The position numbers and the translations under genes are program-made. This document shows, piece after piece, positions 1 to 8,986 of a stretch of 64,000 nt of DNA. This DNA comes from CAYMPH01 sp964529415 (GTDB taxonomy: Bacteria; Spirochaetota; UBA4802; UBA5550): assembly GCA_964529415.1 (NCBI GenBank), contig CAZGWD010000003.1, forward strand, positions 186,001-250,000, read 5' to 3'. The notes beneath the pieces were generated by a model that saw nothing but the letters and a program-made list of their open reading frames with translations, searched no databases and was not told where the DNA came from. Numbering within the stretch: position 1 is the stretch's first letter; each line of letters opens with the position of its first letter.

Positions 1-1153
1 AAAACCAGTTTCCTGCAAGAGATCCGACTACAACAACCACAATTGCTCCGAATAGCATATATACAACTTTAGACTGAAATTTCGGCTCTCTTCCTACAGA
101 AGGAGCTATAAAAATTCCGCTGGCAAGAAAACAGGTAGCAATCCAGTAAACTGCAAGCTGGAGATGCCATGTACGCAGTAGCGGATAAGGAAGAAATTTT
201 TCTATATTCATTCCTGCAATAAATCCGCCTTCAAGAGTGTAATGGCCTGTCAAAGCGCCTGTCAGCACCTGCAAAACAAAAAGCGCCATTGCTGTAACAA
301 AAAATATCAGAGTTGCTGTCTGGCTTGCGCTTGGCGCAGGCTCGTCAATTTCCAGTACTGGCTTTAATTTTTCATCATCATGAAGATTAAGACGGTTATA
401 TACGAACAGAACAATACCAATAAATAAAACAAGAAGAACAACGCTGATAATAGACCACAATAACATTGTAGGTTCAGGCGTGTTGCCTACCAGCGGGTCA
501 TAAGGCCAGTTTGTTGTGTAAGTAACATCTTTACCGGGTCTTTGTGTAACTGCAGACCATGAAAGCCATGAAAAAAATGTGCTCAGGTAAAAACCTTCCT
601 TATCATTGCGAACTGTATTTGCAGGAACACCTATATGGGTATCGCCTTTATTAAACAGTGAAGTATAATACTGCTGCAGCATTTTAAAGCCTTCAACCTG
701 TATATCGGTATAGCTGAGCTTTTGAGTTGCAGCATCATACCTGTTTTTGCGAAGTTCCGCTTTAACGCGGACAGACAAAGCCGCACGTGTTGGTTCGTCA
801 ATACTGTCCAGCTGTTTCTGGTTGAATGCAAGTGCATCTGCCCCTTTCAGGCCGTTCAGTTTTCCTGCTGCATAAACTGCAAGCCTGTGCAGGTAATCTG
901 CAGACCAGTCCGGAGCAAGATATGATCCATGTCCCCAGATAGTTCCAATGTGCTGGCCTCCTCTGGCAAAATAGATCTGCTGACCCTTTAAAATATCCTC
1001 ACCGGTAAAAAGAACATCACCTTTTTCAGTCAAGACAGATGCCGGAATCGGCGGTTTCTCATTATTGATAAGAATTCCTCCCGCGATCAGAACTGCAAAA
1101 ACTGCAAAAAGTCCTGCTATGAGAGATATTTTCACATACTTTGGTATAATCAT
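1..1153 (-). CDS. norB: Quinol-dependent nitric oxide reductase (qNOR), 3' end outside window
   Basis: Reduces NO to N2O at the inner membrane with electrons from quinol. About 384 N-terminal residues are visible and the rest runs off the left edge. An N-terminal membrane anchor (residues about 7-25) is followed by the periplasmic domain with WGHGSYLAPDWSADYLHR, a hallmark of qNOR, and then by the first helices of the heme-copper-oxidase-like core (LRTWHLQLAVYWIAT). No CXXCH heme c site is seen in the periplasmic part, which separates qNOR from cytochrome c-dependent NorB/NorC. The start ATG at 1153-1151 has a strong AGGAGG site just upstream. No norC or norD/Q gene adjoins, consistent with the single-subunit enzyme. 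A dyad immediately upstream may be its operator. It most likely serves NO detoxification or denitrification; which one cannot be told from this window. Confidence 0.93.
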   Translation of the reverse strand, partial: MIIPKYVKISLIAGLFAVFAVLIAGGILINNEKPPIPASVLTEKGDVLFTGEDILKGQQIYFARGGQHIGTIWGHGSYLAPDWSADYLHRLAVYAAGKLNGLKGADALAFNQKQLDSIDEPTRAALSVRVKAELRKNRYDAATQKLSYTDIQVEGFKMLQQYYTSLFNKGDTHIGVPANTVRNDKEGFYLSTFFSWLSWSAVTQRPGKDVTYTTNWPYDPLVGNTPEPTMLLWSIISVVLLVLFIGIVLFVYNRLNLHDDEKLKPVLEIDEPAPSASQTATLIFFVTAMALFVLQVLTGALTGHYTLEGGFIAGMNIEKFLPYPLLRTWHLQLAVYWIATCFLASGIFIAPSVGREPKFQSKVVYMLFGAIVVVVVGSLAGNWF

Positions 1154-1556
1154 TCTTTCCTCCTAATTTTATTTTTAATGATACCTTTTTAGTATCATTT
1201 AGCCATACATTAAAGCATTTCTACTTGTCAAGTAAAAAATTATAGAAAAGCCTTTATCGGGATTATTTGGGTATTATTGAAATTTTTTGTGCTTTGTGCC
1301 TATTATTGACTGAACTTCATTTTCATTATACATCAGAAAAACAAAAGTCCAAGCACACAGAAAACTATTGCAGCCTGATTAAAATTCAGGAATATTCTGC
1401 ACATTACAGCTGAAATGATAAAACGCATAAAATTTTATATTTTCAAAAATTTACCATAGAAGTTAATAAAATTACAGCAATGGAATATCCACAAGCAGAT
1501 TTAAAATAATTATTACACAATCTATTTAAAAAACATAGAAATAATTCTCCGTGAAA
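1154..1556. other. Intergenic region, promoter side of norB and 3' side of the flavodoxin gene
   Basis: AT-rich, 403 nt. Apart from the dyad at 1177-1199 and a possible -35 box at 1226-1231 (minus strand) I see no gene, hairpin terminator or repeat in it. Confidence 0.6.
1177..1199 (-). promoter_or_regulatory. Inverted repeat, candidate operator of the NO reductase gene
   Basis: On the minus strand AATGATAC-N7-GTATCATT is a perfect 8-bp dyad lying 24-46 nt upstream of the start codon, just before the AGGAGG site. A TTGACA hexamer (complement of 1226-1231) lies upstream, so a repressor bound here would sit at or just after the transcription start. NO-responsive Rrf2-type regulators (NsrR) bind dyads of similar size, but the half-site does not match the enterobacterial NsrR consensus, so the regulator is unknown. 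Confidence 0.45.
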
Positions 1557-2504
1557 TTACATCAGCTCTGCAGGTTCTTCTATTGTAATTTTATTCTGAT
1601 TCAGCAGTTCTTTAAAACTGTAGATTTTTTTACCCATCATAGTCATAACAACTGCACCTGCAGGACAGTTGTTTACACAGCCCATGCACAGGATGCATTT
1701 ATTCTTCTCAACATTTCCTGCACCTGGATGGATCGCATTTACAGGGCAGTTTCTTTCGCATCTGCGGCACATTATGCATTTATCCTTATCCACATAATGA
1801 TTTCCAATTAAAAGCTTACTGAATCCAATTTGAGGCAAATGCTTGAACAATGATCCTGTTTCAATTCTTGTATCAATGAAAATACTTTTGCCTTCTGCCA
1901 CTCCGGCGAGAATATCTGCCGCATAATTTCTTGCCTGAGTATAGGTGCCGCGATCAGGCAAATGTCTGAACTTAAGCGTGCGTTTTTCATTTCCCATAGA
2001 CCAGGTGGGCGCGTAAGTGGACATATTTCCGAAGAGCCCGTGTGCAACAGGCACTCCGCCTTTAGCTGCAAGCAGTTCAAGCAGGGTACATGCTGTATTG
2101 TGCTGATTATCGCCCTTGCCTCCGAAAGTTACAAAAGACGCTACTGGCGTTCCCTTGATTTCAGGAATTGATGCAAGCCATTCCTTTACATTTCCTGGAA
2201 CGTCAAGATAATAAACAGGCGTACCTATAGCAATAAGATCATAGGAGGCCATTTTTCCCTTATCCACCCTGCGGTAATCAAGAGCATCAACCTTTATCCC
2301 ATTCTTTTCCCAGGATTTTTCAAGAATCATCCCTATGCGTCTTGTATGGCCAGTTTGAGAATACCAGATGATTAAAGCTTTCTGCGGATTTTTTGTTTTC
2401 ATCGGAGGATATGCTTTCACTGCAGAAATAAGCTCTTCAACCGGCAATGCAATTACTGCTGCAGTAAATGCAGTTTTTGTAATGAATGATTTTCTTGTTT
2501 CCAT
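1557..2504 (-). CDS. Flavodoxin-like/2x[4Fe-4S] ferredoxin fusion protein (EFR1-type)
   Basis: Predicted electron-transfer protein of 315 residues. Residues 1-30 form a signal-like segment starting METRKSFITK, which resembles a twin-arginine motif with the second Arg replaced by Lys. Residues about 42-190 are a flavodoxin-like domain (IIWYSQTGHTRR phosphate loop, GTPVYYLDVPGNVKEWL). The C-terminal part carries two four-cysteine iron-sulfur motifs, CIMCRRCERNCP and CILCMGCVNNCP. Flavodoxin-ferredoxin fusions of this sort are common in anaerobes, where they shuttle electrons; the partner is unknown. It is a single gene downstream of nothing obvious, with a GGAG-like site before the ATG. If the N-terminus is a true Tat signal the FMN- and Fe-S-loaded protein would be exported folded; it could instead be a membrane anchor. 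Confidence 0.8.
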   Translation of the reverse strand: METRKSFITKTAFTAAVIALPVEELISAVKAYPPMKTKNPQKALIIWYSQTGHTRRIGMILEKSWEKNGIKVDALDYRRVDKGKMASYDLIAIGTPVYYLDVPGNVKEWLASIPEIKGTPVASFVTFGGKGDNQHNTACTLLELLAAKGGVPVAHGLFGNMSTYAPTWSMGNEKRTLKFRHLPDRGTYTQARNYAADILAGVAEGKSIFIDTRIETGSLFKHLPQIGFSKLLIGNHYVDKDKCIMCRRCERNCPVNAIHPGAGNVEKNKCILCMGCVNNCPAGAVVMTMMGKKIYSFKELLNQNKITIEEPAELM

Positions 2505-2610
2505 CCAGCTCTCCAGTATACTTCTATTTTTCTTCTCGCGTTATTTTTATAAGTACAGATTTCATACTTCATATCTGATCTGAATAATCAACAAAAAAAA
2601 GATTGCAATT

Positions 2611-2668
2611 TATTCGATTATATTCGAACATATCATAAATAATTACTTTTATTCGATTATAATCGAAT
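2611..2668 (+). promoter_or_regulatory. Perfect 18-bp palindrome plus upstream partial copy before the ATPase gene
   Basis: ATTCGATTATAATCGAAT at 2651-2668 is an exact palindrome touching the ribosome-binding site (AGGAG) of the following gene. The same ATTCGATTATA sequence starts again at 2612, exactly 39 bp upstream, continuing to TTCGAA. Two copies spaced by nearly four helical turns upstream of one gene look like an operator pair. The cognate regulator is not evident. Confidence 0.5.
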
Positions 2669-2679
2669 TAGGAGTTTTA

Positions 2680-3900
2680 ATGGTAAAACGTTCAGAGTAT
2701 ATAGATAAAATAATTCCATTTATTGATACACCTGTTGTTAAAGTAATAACAGGTATCCGCAGATCAGGGAAAAGTACCATTATGACTCAGCTTGCGGATT
2801 ACTGTCTGGCTTTAGGGACGAAAGAAAAAAATATTCTTTCTATAAACATGGAGTCTCTTGTTTTCTCTGAAATTACTGACTATAAAATCCTCTACAGTTA
2901 TATAATCAATTATTTTTCAAAAACCAAAGGTAAAAAATATCTCTTTATAGATGAAGTTCAGGAAATATCAGGATGGGAAAAGGCTGTAGCGTCTTTACTT
3001 GCTGAAAAAATTGCAGATATTACTATTACAGGATCAAATGCCCATCTTCTTTCTTCAGAGCTCGGAACTCTTCTGACAGGACGCTATGTTGCAATACCGG
3101 TTTTTCCTCTGACATTTTCTGAATTTCTTGTTTTCCGGAAAAAGGCTTCACTAAAACACAGGCTGTCTCGCGATGATGAATTTAATTCTTACCTGAAATT
3201 TGGAGGACTTCCAGGCATTCATCATTTCCCTGATAACAATGAAGTCATCCTGGAGTATCTTTCTTCTGTCATGAACTCAATTCTCTTGCGTGATGTTGTC
3301 ATGCGGAATTCCGTGCGAGATCCTGCTCTCCTTGAAAAAATATGCAGGTTTGCTTTTGATAATTGCGGAAATATAACAACAGCCAAAGGAATAGCTGATT
3401 ATGCCCGTTCGCAGCGCCTTAACATTACCGTTGATACTGCAATTAGCTATCTCTCTTTTCTTGAAAACGCGCATCTAATCACAAAAGTACATCGCTATGA
3501 TATAAAAGGGAAAAGGCATCTCGATGTTTATGAAAAATATTATATGGGTGATACAGGCCTGCGTCATGGATTCATCGGCTACAGGGATAATGACATTTCC
3601 TCTTTGCTGGAAAATATAGTCTATAATGAATTAAGGGTACGCGGATTTTCAGTGAGCATCGGCAAAATTGGAGAATATGAAATTGATTTTATTGCAGAAA
3701 AAAACGATGAAAGGAAATATATCCAGGTTGCATATCTACTTGCATCACGAGAAACTATTGACCGCGAATACCGGTCACTGGAATCAATTCCTGATAATTT
3801 CCCGAAATTTATTTTAAGCCTCGATCCAGTACTTCAGGGCAATCGAGGCGGTATAAAGCATTTACATATTATTGATTTTTTACTGTCAAAGTGGAAATAA
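2680..3900 (+). CDS. AAA_14/DUF4143 family ATPase
   Basis: A 406-residue protein of the widespread bacterial and archaeal AAA_14-DUF4143 family. Walker A is GIRRSGKST (about residues 25-33), Walker B is YLFIDEVQ (about 89-96), and TGSNAHLLSSELGTLLTGR is the sensor/arginine region. A winged-helix-like middle (TTAKGIADYARSQRLNITVDTAISYLSFLENAHLI) is followed by a C-terminal restriction-endonuclease-like DUF4143 domain (LENIVYNELRVRGFSVSIGKIGEYEIDFIAE), in which the E..YEIDFIA pattern retains the possible nuclease acidic residues. The biological role of this family is unsettled. The gene stands alone, opposite to both neighbours, with a palindrome pair in its leader and a convergent glgP 20 nt away. 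It may be of mobile origin; nothing in the sequence proves that. Confidence 0.88.
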   Translation: MVKRSEYIDKIIPFIDTPVVKVITGIRRSGKSTIMTQLADYCLALGTKEKNILSINMESLVFSEITDYKILYSYIINYFSKTKGKKYLFIDEVQEISGWEKAVASLLAEKIADITITGSNAHLLSSELGTLLTGRYVAIPVFPLTFSEFLVFRKKASLKHRLSRDDEFNSYLKFGGLPGIHHFPDNNEVILEYLSSVMNSILLRDVVMRNSVRDPALLEKICRFAFDNCGNITTAKGIADYARSQRLNITVDTAISYLSFLENAHLITKVHRYDIKGKRHLDVYEKYYMGDTGLRHGFIGYRDNDISSLLENIVYNELRVRGFSVSIGKIGEYEIDFIAEKNDERKYIQVAYLLASRETIDREYRSLESIPDNFPKFILSLDPVLQGNRGGIKHLHIIDFLLSKWK

Positions 3901-3920
3901 TATAAAATAGTCCCTAACTC

Positions 3921-6449
3921 CTACTTCTCATCAGGATTCATACTGATTGGAACCGGCTTGATATTCCATATCTCATCAGCATATTCCCTGATAGTCCTGT
4001 CTGAAGAAAATTTTCCCATGCCTGCCACGTTTTTAATTGAAAGCTCGGTCCATTTTTTCTGATCACGGTATGTTTCAGATACAAGTTTCTGCGTATCAAC
4101 ATAGGAACGATAATCTGCACAAAGCAGATAATGATCTCCATATTCAAGCAGAGTGTGGACTATCTGTCTGAAAAGATAAGGCTGAGACGGTGAAAAAGCG
4201 CCGCCGGCAATCATATCCAGCACACCTTTAAGTTCAAAATCTTTTTCATAATATGAACGCGGATTGTAGCCTGCTGCCTTTGCTGAATCCACTTCCGCTG
4301 CGGTCAGACCGAAAATAAAAATGTTTTCACGGCCTACCTCTTCCATTATTTCAATGTTCGCACCGTCAAGAGTGCCAATAGTCAATGCGCCATTCAATGA
4401 AAATTTCATATTGCCGGTTCCTGACGCTTCAAGTCCGGCTGTAGAAATCTGTTCTGAAAGATCTGATGCAGGCATGATAAGCTCCGCCTGGGAAACAGAG
4501 TAGTTCGGCAGGAATACTACCTTCAGCCTGTCTTTTACAACCGGATCATTATTGATTACATCTGCTACAGAATTAACAAATTTAATAAGTAGTTTGGCCA
4601 TAGCATATCCAGGAGCTGCTTTGCCTGCTATAATAACAGTACGGGGCGTAAAATCAGCATCCGGTGACGCAAGAATTCTGCGGTACATGGTAATCACGTG
4701 AAGGACGTTTAGCAGCTGGCGTTTATACTCATGTATTCTTTTTACCTGACAGTCGAACATGGAATCAGGATTAACCTCAACCCCGGTTGCCTGCTTGATT
4801 AGAGCCGCAAGCCTGATTTTATTTTCTTTTTTAATCATCTGCCATGCATCCCTGAAATCTTTTTTTTCTGCAAAAGGTATAATGCCCTTAAGCAGATCAA
4901 GATTGCTTGTCCAACCGTCTCCGATAGATTCAGTAATCAGATTTGAAAGTCCTGGATTACACAGTTTGAGCCATCTGCGCGGTGTGATGCCATTTGTCTT
5001 GTTGTTGAACCGTTCAGGATACAAAGTATAAAAATCCCTGAACAGGCTATTCTTGATAATTTCACTGTGAAGCGCAGCAACCCCGTTTACAGAGTGCGAG
5101 CCTACAATTGCGAGATGCGCCATTCGCACACGTTTTTCAGAACCTTCTTCAATGATAGAAAGACGCGCCATCATTCCCGGGTCATTCGGAAATCTTCCGC
5201 GGACTTCATCCAGAAAACGCCTGTTTATTTCATATACAATCTGCATATGACGAGGCAGAACTTTTTCAAACAGTGACACCGGCCATTTCTCAAGTGCTTC
5301 AGGAAGAACAGTATGATTTGTGTAAGCGAAGGTTTTTGTTGTAAGTCCCCAGGCTGTTTCCCAGTTAAGGCCATGCCTATCCATTAAAAGGCGCATCAGT
5401 TCAGGTATGGCAACTGCAGGGTGCGTATCATTCAGCTGTATTGCTATCAGGTCATGGAATTTTTCAAAGGTGCTGTGCTTTTTCAGAAACCGCCTCAGCA
5501 CATCCTGCAAGGTAGCTGCCACAAAAAAATACTCCTGCTTGAGACGAAGCTCTTTCCCCTCAAAAATATTATCATTGGGGTAAAGAACCTTTGAGATTAC
5601 TTCAGAGTGATATTTTTCAAGCACTGCGCGGTCATAGTCGCCTTCATTGAAATATCCGAGATTGAATTCCCTTGTTGAAACCGCAGCCCAAAGCCTCATT
5701 GTATTTACAGTGTTATTTCCATAACCCGGAACAGGAGTATCATAAGCCATTGCCATTACTTCATCTGCATCAACCCATCTGAATCTCATATTGCCGTTTT
5801 CATCAGAGTATGACTCAACACGGCCGAAATAATTTACAGGATATAAAAACTCAGGACGCTGTATTTCCCATGGATTCCCGTAACGAAGCCAGTTGTCTGG
5901 AGTTTCAGTCTGATACCCGTCGCTGATTTTCTGTGTAAAGATTCCGTATTCGTATCGGATACCGCAGCCGTATGCAGGGTATTGCAGAGTTGCCATGGAA
6001 TCAAGAAAACATGCAGCTAACCTTCCGAGACCGCCGTTGCCGAGGCCTGCATCCCATTCTGCATCGCGGAGATCCTCAAGATTTTTCCCGAGATCGGAGA
6101 GAGCTTTTTCAGTATTGCTGTATATTCCCTGATTGATCAGACTGTTGCCGAGAGTTCTTCCAATTAAAAATTCAAGGGACAGGTAATACACCCGCTTGGC
6201 ATCCACATTATAATATTTCTGCTGTGTCATAATCCATTTTTCCACAAGCCTGTCTCTTGCAGCATAAGCAATTGCTTTATAACTGTCGTGGAGAGTTGAA
6301 GTATATTCATCCTTGGCAAGGGAATATTCGAGATGGTTGATATAAGAATGTTTAATTGATTCAATATCATTGCCTGCGAGCGGATTATTTGAAGTAGTAA
6401 GTTTATGTTGAGATTTAATGCTCTCTATATCTTTTTTGGGTGTTCCCAT
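3921..6449 (-). CDS. glgP: Glycogen/alpha-glucan phosphorylase
   Basis: Cytoplasmic PLP enzyme (GT35) that releases glucose-1-phosphate from glycogen or maltodextrin. It is full length at 842 residues. The pyridoxal-phosphate lysine lies in EASGTGNMKFSLNGALTIGT (Lys at about 682), followed by LDGANIEI; the N-terminal part carries the GLGNGGLGRLAACFLDS glycine loop and GYGIRYEYG-like substrate segment. ATG has a GGAGG site (TCCGGAGGC). No other glycogen genes are nearby, so this is a single-gene unit, convergent with the ATPase gene. The 241-nt gap upstream (6450-6690) shows no recognisable gene. Confidence 0.97.
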   Translation of the reverse strand: MGTPKKDIESIKSQHKLTTSNNPLAGNDIESIKHSYINHLEYSLAKDEYTSTLHDSYKAIAYAARDRLVEKWIMTQQKYYNVDAKRVYYLSLEFLIGRTLGNSLINQGIYSNTEKALSDLGKNLEDLRDAEWDAGLGNGGLGRLAACFLDSMATLQYPAYGCGIRYEYGIFTQKISDGYQTETPDNWLRYGNPWEIQRPEFLYPVNYFGRVESYSDENGNMRFRWVDADEVMAMAYDTPVPGYGNNTVNTMRLWAAVSTREFNLGYFNEGDYDRAVLEKYHSEVISKVLYPNDNIFEGKELRLKQEYFFVAATLQDVLRRFLKKHSTFEKFHDLIAIQLNDTHPAVAIPELMRLLMDRHGLNWETAWGLTTKTFAYTNHTVLPEALEKWPVSLFEKVLPRHMQIVYEINRRFLDEVRGRFPNDPGMMARLSIIEEGSEKRVRMAHLAIVGSHSVNGVAALHSEIIKNSLFRDFYTLYPERFNNKTNGITPRRWLKLCNPGLSNLITESIGDGWTSNLDLLKGIIPFAEKKDFRDAWQMIKKENKIRLAALIKQATGVEVNPDSMFDCQVKRIHEYKRQLLNVLHVITMYRRILASPDADFTPRTVIIAGKAAPGYAMAKLLIKFVNSVADVINNDPVVKDRLKVVFLPNYSVSQAELIMPASDLSEQISTAGLEASGTGNMKFSLNGALTIGTLDGANIEIMEEVGRENIFIFGLTAAEVDSAKAAGYNPRSYYEKDFELKGVLDMIAGGAFSPSQPYLFRQIVHTLLEYGDHYLLCADYRSYVDTQKLVSETYRDQKKWTELSIKNVAGMGKFSSDRTIREYADEIWNIKPVPISMNPDEK

Positions 6450-6690
6450 TGATGCCTCCGGATATTTAAAAAACTAATAATCAAATTCAATTATAAATGG
6501 ATAATAATGTCAATTCGAATACGGACTAAATTCATATTTTGTGTATTTATTGATAATGGATTCAAATTATTTCATACAGATTGCACAGCAGGCCATTAGA
6601 TTACATCTGGAAGTGTACATCATAACATCATCAGTTTATTAAAATTTTTAAAAAGATGAGAAGTAATTTAAATGTTCATTGAAACAGGTC

Positions 6691-7965
6691 TTACTTTTTT
6701 GAAATTATAAATTGCGAGACAGATTGCGTGCCATTAATAAAATTACTCTTACTGATATTATTTGTATAAAAATTAAACAGCATGGTATCGTTGATCAGAT
6801 TGTTTACAACATCAAGCAGATTATCTATATCAGGTACATAAATTCCAAGATTATTTTTTTCTACAAATTGAACATTTCCCTTTTCCTGTTCCCATATGTA
6901 GCTGTTTATCAGTTGAATTTTACCTGCAAAAAGAATCTCCATAAAAGTTGAAGCGCCGCATTTTGTTATAACAATATCTGAAATATTGAGCAATTCATAA
7001 ACAAAGTCAACAAAGCTGTAAATTTTTAAATTTTCTGCATTGAATTTATTTTTATAATAAGTTGCCCATTTAAATAATTTTTCATTTCTTCCGCAGACAA
7101 ATGCTATTTCAATATTGGATTTAGACATCAATAATTTTTTTATAATCTGTTTTCCTTTTGGAATGCCATCCCCTCCGCCAACTATAAGAACCATTTTCTT
7201 TTCAGGATCAAACCCCATTTTTAATTTAAGAGCTTTGATTTTTCTGGGATCAATCTTTTCAGAAAATTTTTTATCAAGCACAAAAGGAAAAACATAAATA
7301 TTTGCCGGATCGATTTTTCTTTTTATAGCAAAATCCCGAACATCATTGCTGAAAACAATATAATCAACCCTGTTTCCATGCATAAACCATATTGGAGGAG
7401 CAATATATGGATCTGTTACTACAACAAGAGGGCGGATATTAATTTTATTTTTTGCCAGTGTGTTTAAAACCGGACGGATTAAAAAAAAGTGAAATATAAC
7501 AATTTCAGCCGGTTTTTCAGAAATTATTTTATCTTTCAGGTGATATTCAATAAACAGGTTTACAAACCAGATTGTATATGCTGCTATCGGGATAATTTTA
7601 TTTATTGCGTATGAAAGTTCAAAAAACCACTTTGCCTGAGATTGAGTAAACCTGTATGAACTTTCAAGCCCCAGGTGTACAAATTTAGATCCTTTTTCAA
7701 GACCATCTGCAAGAATGACTTCAGCTTTATTTTTAAACTTTTCACCTATATACTGAGATATTGATTTGGCAGGAGCATAGTGACCGCCTCCGGTTTTTAA
7801 ATATAAAAACAGGAGTTTTTTCTTATTTTCGGTTTTCCTTTTTTTCAATGAAAAATTATCACGTGTCTGAAGTGAATCACCGATATCCCGCCTTATGAAA
7901 TCGATCTTACGTTTCAAATGCTGTCCAGCTATCACATCTTTATTTTTTTTGGAATATTCTTTCAT
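6691..7965 (-). CDS. MGDG-synthase-like diacylglycerol glycosyltransferase (GT28)
   Basis: Predicted membrane-associated enzyme adding a sugar from a UDP- donor to diacylglycerol (424 residues). After a basic 50-residue N-terminus the acceptor domain begins with LLFLYLKTGGGHYAPAKS, the GGGH motif of the MGDG synthase/UgtP family, and includes VVVTDPYIAPP. The donor domain has VLIVGGGDGIPKG, ITKCGASTFMEIL and a WEQEKGNVQFV segment typical of GT28 UDP-sugar binding. It lies 43 nt after a metallophosphoesterase gene in the same direction, probably one transcript, and close to the pst/pho genes. This pairing recalls phosphate-starvation lipid remodelling, in which a phospholipase C releases diacylglycerol and a glycosyltransferase converts it to glycolipid. 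Sugar and exact acceptor cannot be read from sequence. Confidence 0.82.
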   Translation of the reverse strand: MKEYSKKNKDVIAGQHLKRKIDFIRRDIGDSLQTRDNFSLKKRKTENKKKLLFLYLKTGGGHYAPAKSISQYIGEKFKNKAEVILADGLEKGSKFVHLGLESSYRFTQSQAKWFFELSYAINKIIPIAAYTIWFVNLFIEYHLKDKIISEKPAEIVIFHFFLIRPVLNTLAKNKINIRPLVVVTDPYIAPPIWFMHGNRVDYIVFSNDVRDFAIKRKIDPANIYVFPFVLDKKFSEKIDPRKIKALKLKMGFDPEKKMVLIVGGGDGIPKGKQIIKKLLMSKSNIEIAFVCGRNEKLFKWATYYKNKFNAENLKIYSFVDFVYELLNISDIVITKCGASTFMEILFAGKIQLINSYIWEQEKGNVQFVEKNNLGIYVPDIDNLLDVVNNLINDTMLFNFYTNNISKSNFINGTQSVSQFIISKK

Positions 7966-8008
7966 ATCTTTCTTTTATCCGAATTATATCAGACTCCTTG
8001 ATTAATTA

Positions 8009-8764
8009 CTATGCAGACTGAAGTTCAAGCATTGACTCAAATGAAATTTCATCTGCAATTTTTCCGCCCCTGTCCATTTTTATTGTTTCATATTTCAAAG
8101 TTTCAGTATTTAAAATTATTCCCTGAAACCTGCCAAGACTGCATGATCCTGAATTAAGATACTTTTTTTTCTGGTTTAAATAATATGTTTTGTGGGTTTC
8201 CACTTTATGTGTGTGACCTAAAATTACAACATCATAATGTTTTAATAGCCTGAGAGCATATTTTAAGTATGAATAAGTATTGTATTTCCTGACTGAATGA
8301 AGTTCTTCATCATGTTCAATTACCTTAACATATATTTTATTGAAAAAACCTGAATTAATTATTTTTTTTAATAATTTGAATAAAAATCTGCTGATAATTC
8401 GTCCCGCGATAGTTCCATTCAGAAAATCTGCATTATGGCCGTGCTCGAAATATATTGTTTTCCCTGTACTGTTTTTAATTGTATATTTATCAAACCCGAA
8501 ATCGTTTACTATATCGTGATTGCCTTTTATATAAATAAAATCGCTGCTCCTCAGATAATCCACAATCTTTCTCTGCTTTTCAACTATATCTTTAAATTTA
8601 TATTTATAAAGTTCGTAAATATCACCGTTTAAAATGGTTTTATCAATTTTAAATTTTAATTTTATCTTTTCAATTGTTTCGATGAATTTATCGGAATCCC
8701 ATCCGAAAGTTCCAAATCTATCGCCGGTTCCAATATGAAGATCAGATATTATCAGTAAGTTCAT
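8009..8764 (-). CDS. Calcineurin-like metallophosphoesterase, possible PlcP-type phospholipase C
   Basis: A 251-residue two-metal phosphoesterase with all five sequence blocks: SDLHIG, LNGDIYE, KGNHD, EHGH and LGHTHKVE. The overall form (DLHIGTGD start, helical insert before LGHTH) resembles the UDP-diacylglucosamine hydrolase-like group that includes LpxH and the PlcP phospholipase C of phosphate-starved marine bacteria. No signal peptide is seen, so it acts on the cytoplasmic side. AGGA precedes the ATG. It is followed after 43 nt by a diacylglycerol glycosyltransferase gene and preceded by a Pho-box-like repeat, favouring a PlcP-like role, but LpxH-type or general nucleotidase activity is not excluded. 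Confidence 0.75.
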   Translation of the reverse strand: MNLLIISDLHIGTGDRFGTFGWDSDKFIETIEKIKLKFKIDKTILNGDIYELYKYKFKDIVEKQRKIVDYLRSSDFIYIKGNHDIVNDFGFDKYTIKNSTGKTIYFEHGHNADFLNGTIAGRIISRFLFKLLKKIINSGFFNKIYVKVIEHDEELHSVRKYNTYSYLKYALRLLKHYDVVILGHTHKVETHKTYYLNQKKKYLNSGSCSLGRFQGIILNTETLKYETIKMDRGGKIADEISFESMLELQSA

Positions 8765-8830
8765 TTTTATTTCCTGCTCATTTATTTGTATAAATAATGC
8801 AGAAAAATTTTAAATATTTTATATGTATTG

Positions 8831-8848
8831 TGTAAATTTTTTATGAAT
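8831..8848 (-). promoter_or_regulatory. Pho-box-like direct repeat upstream of the phosphoesterase operon
   Basis: On the minus strand ATTCATA-AAAA-ATTTACA, two 7-mers with 11-bp period, starting 67 nt before the ATG. It agrees at 15 of 18 positions with the repeat before pstS (13853-13870). A third, weaker 7-mer (ACATATA) follows in phase. Because the region is AT-rich, chance similarity must be considered. Confidence 0.45.
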
Positions 8849-8986
8849 TTTAACTGTTATGACTCTGAAAAAAATTAAATTCATTTTGTTTATTCCATCA
8901 TGGAAAAAAATTTTATAATTATTTTTTTCCATTGTTCTTTAATATAGCAAGTTCAGCAAATATTTCTATTAGACCCGAAAATCAAT

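Noticed and set aside
2611..3900. Toxin-antitoxin module suggested by the palindromic operator and single ATPase
   Set aside because: No second small gene flanks the ATPase; both neighbours are ordinary genes on the opposite strand.
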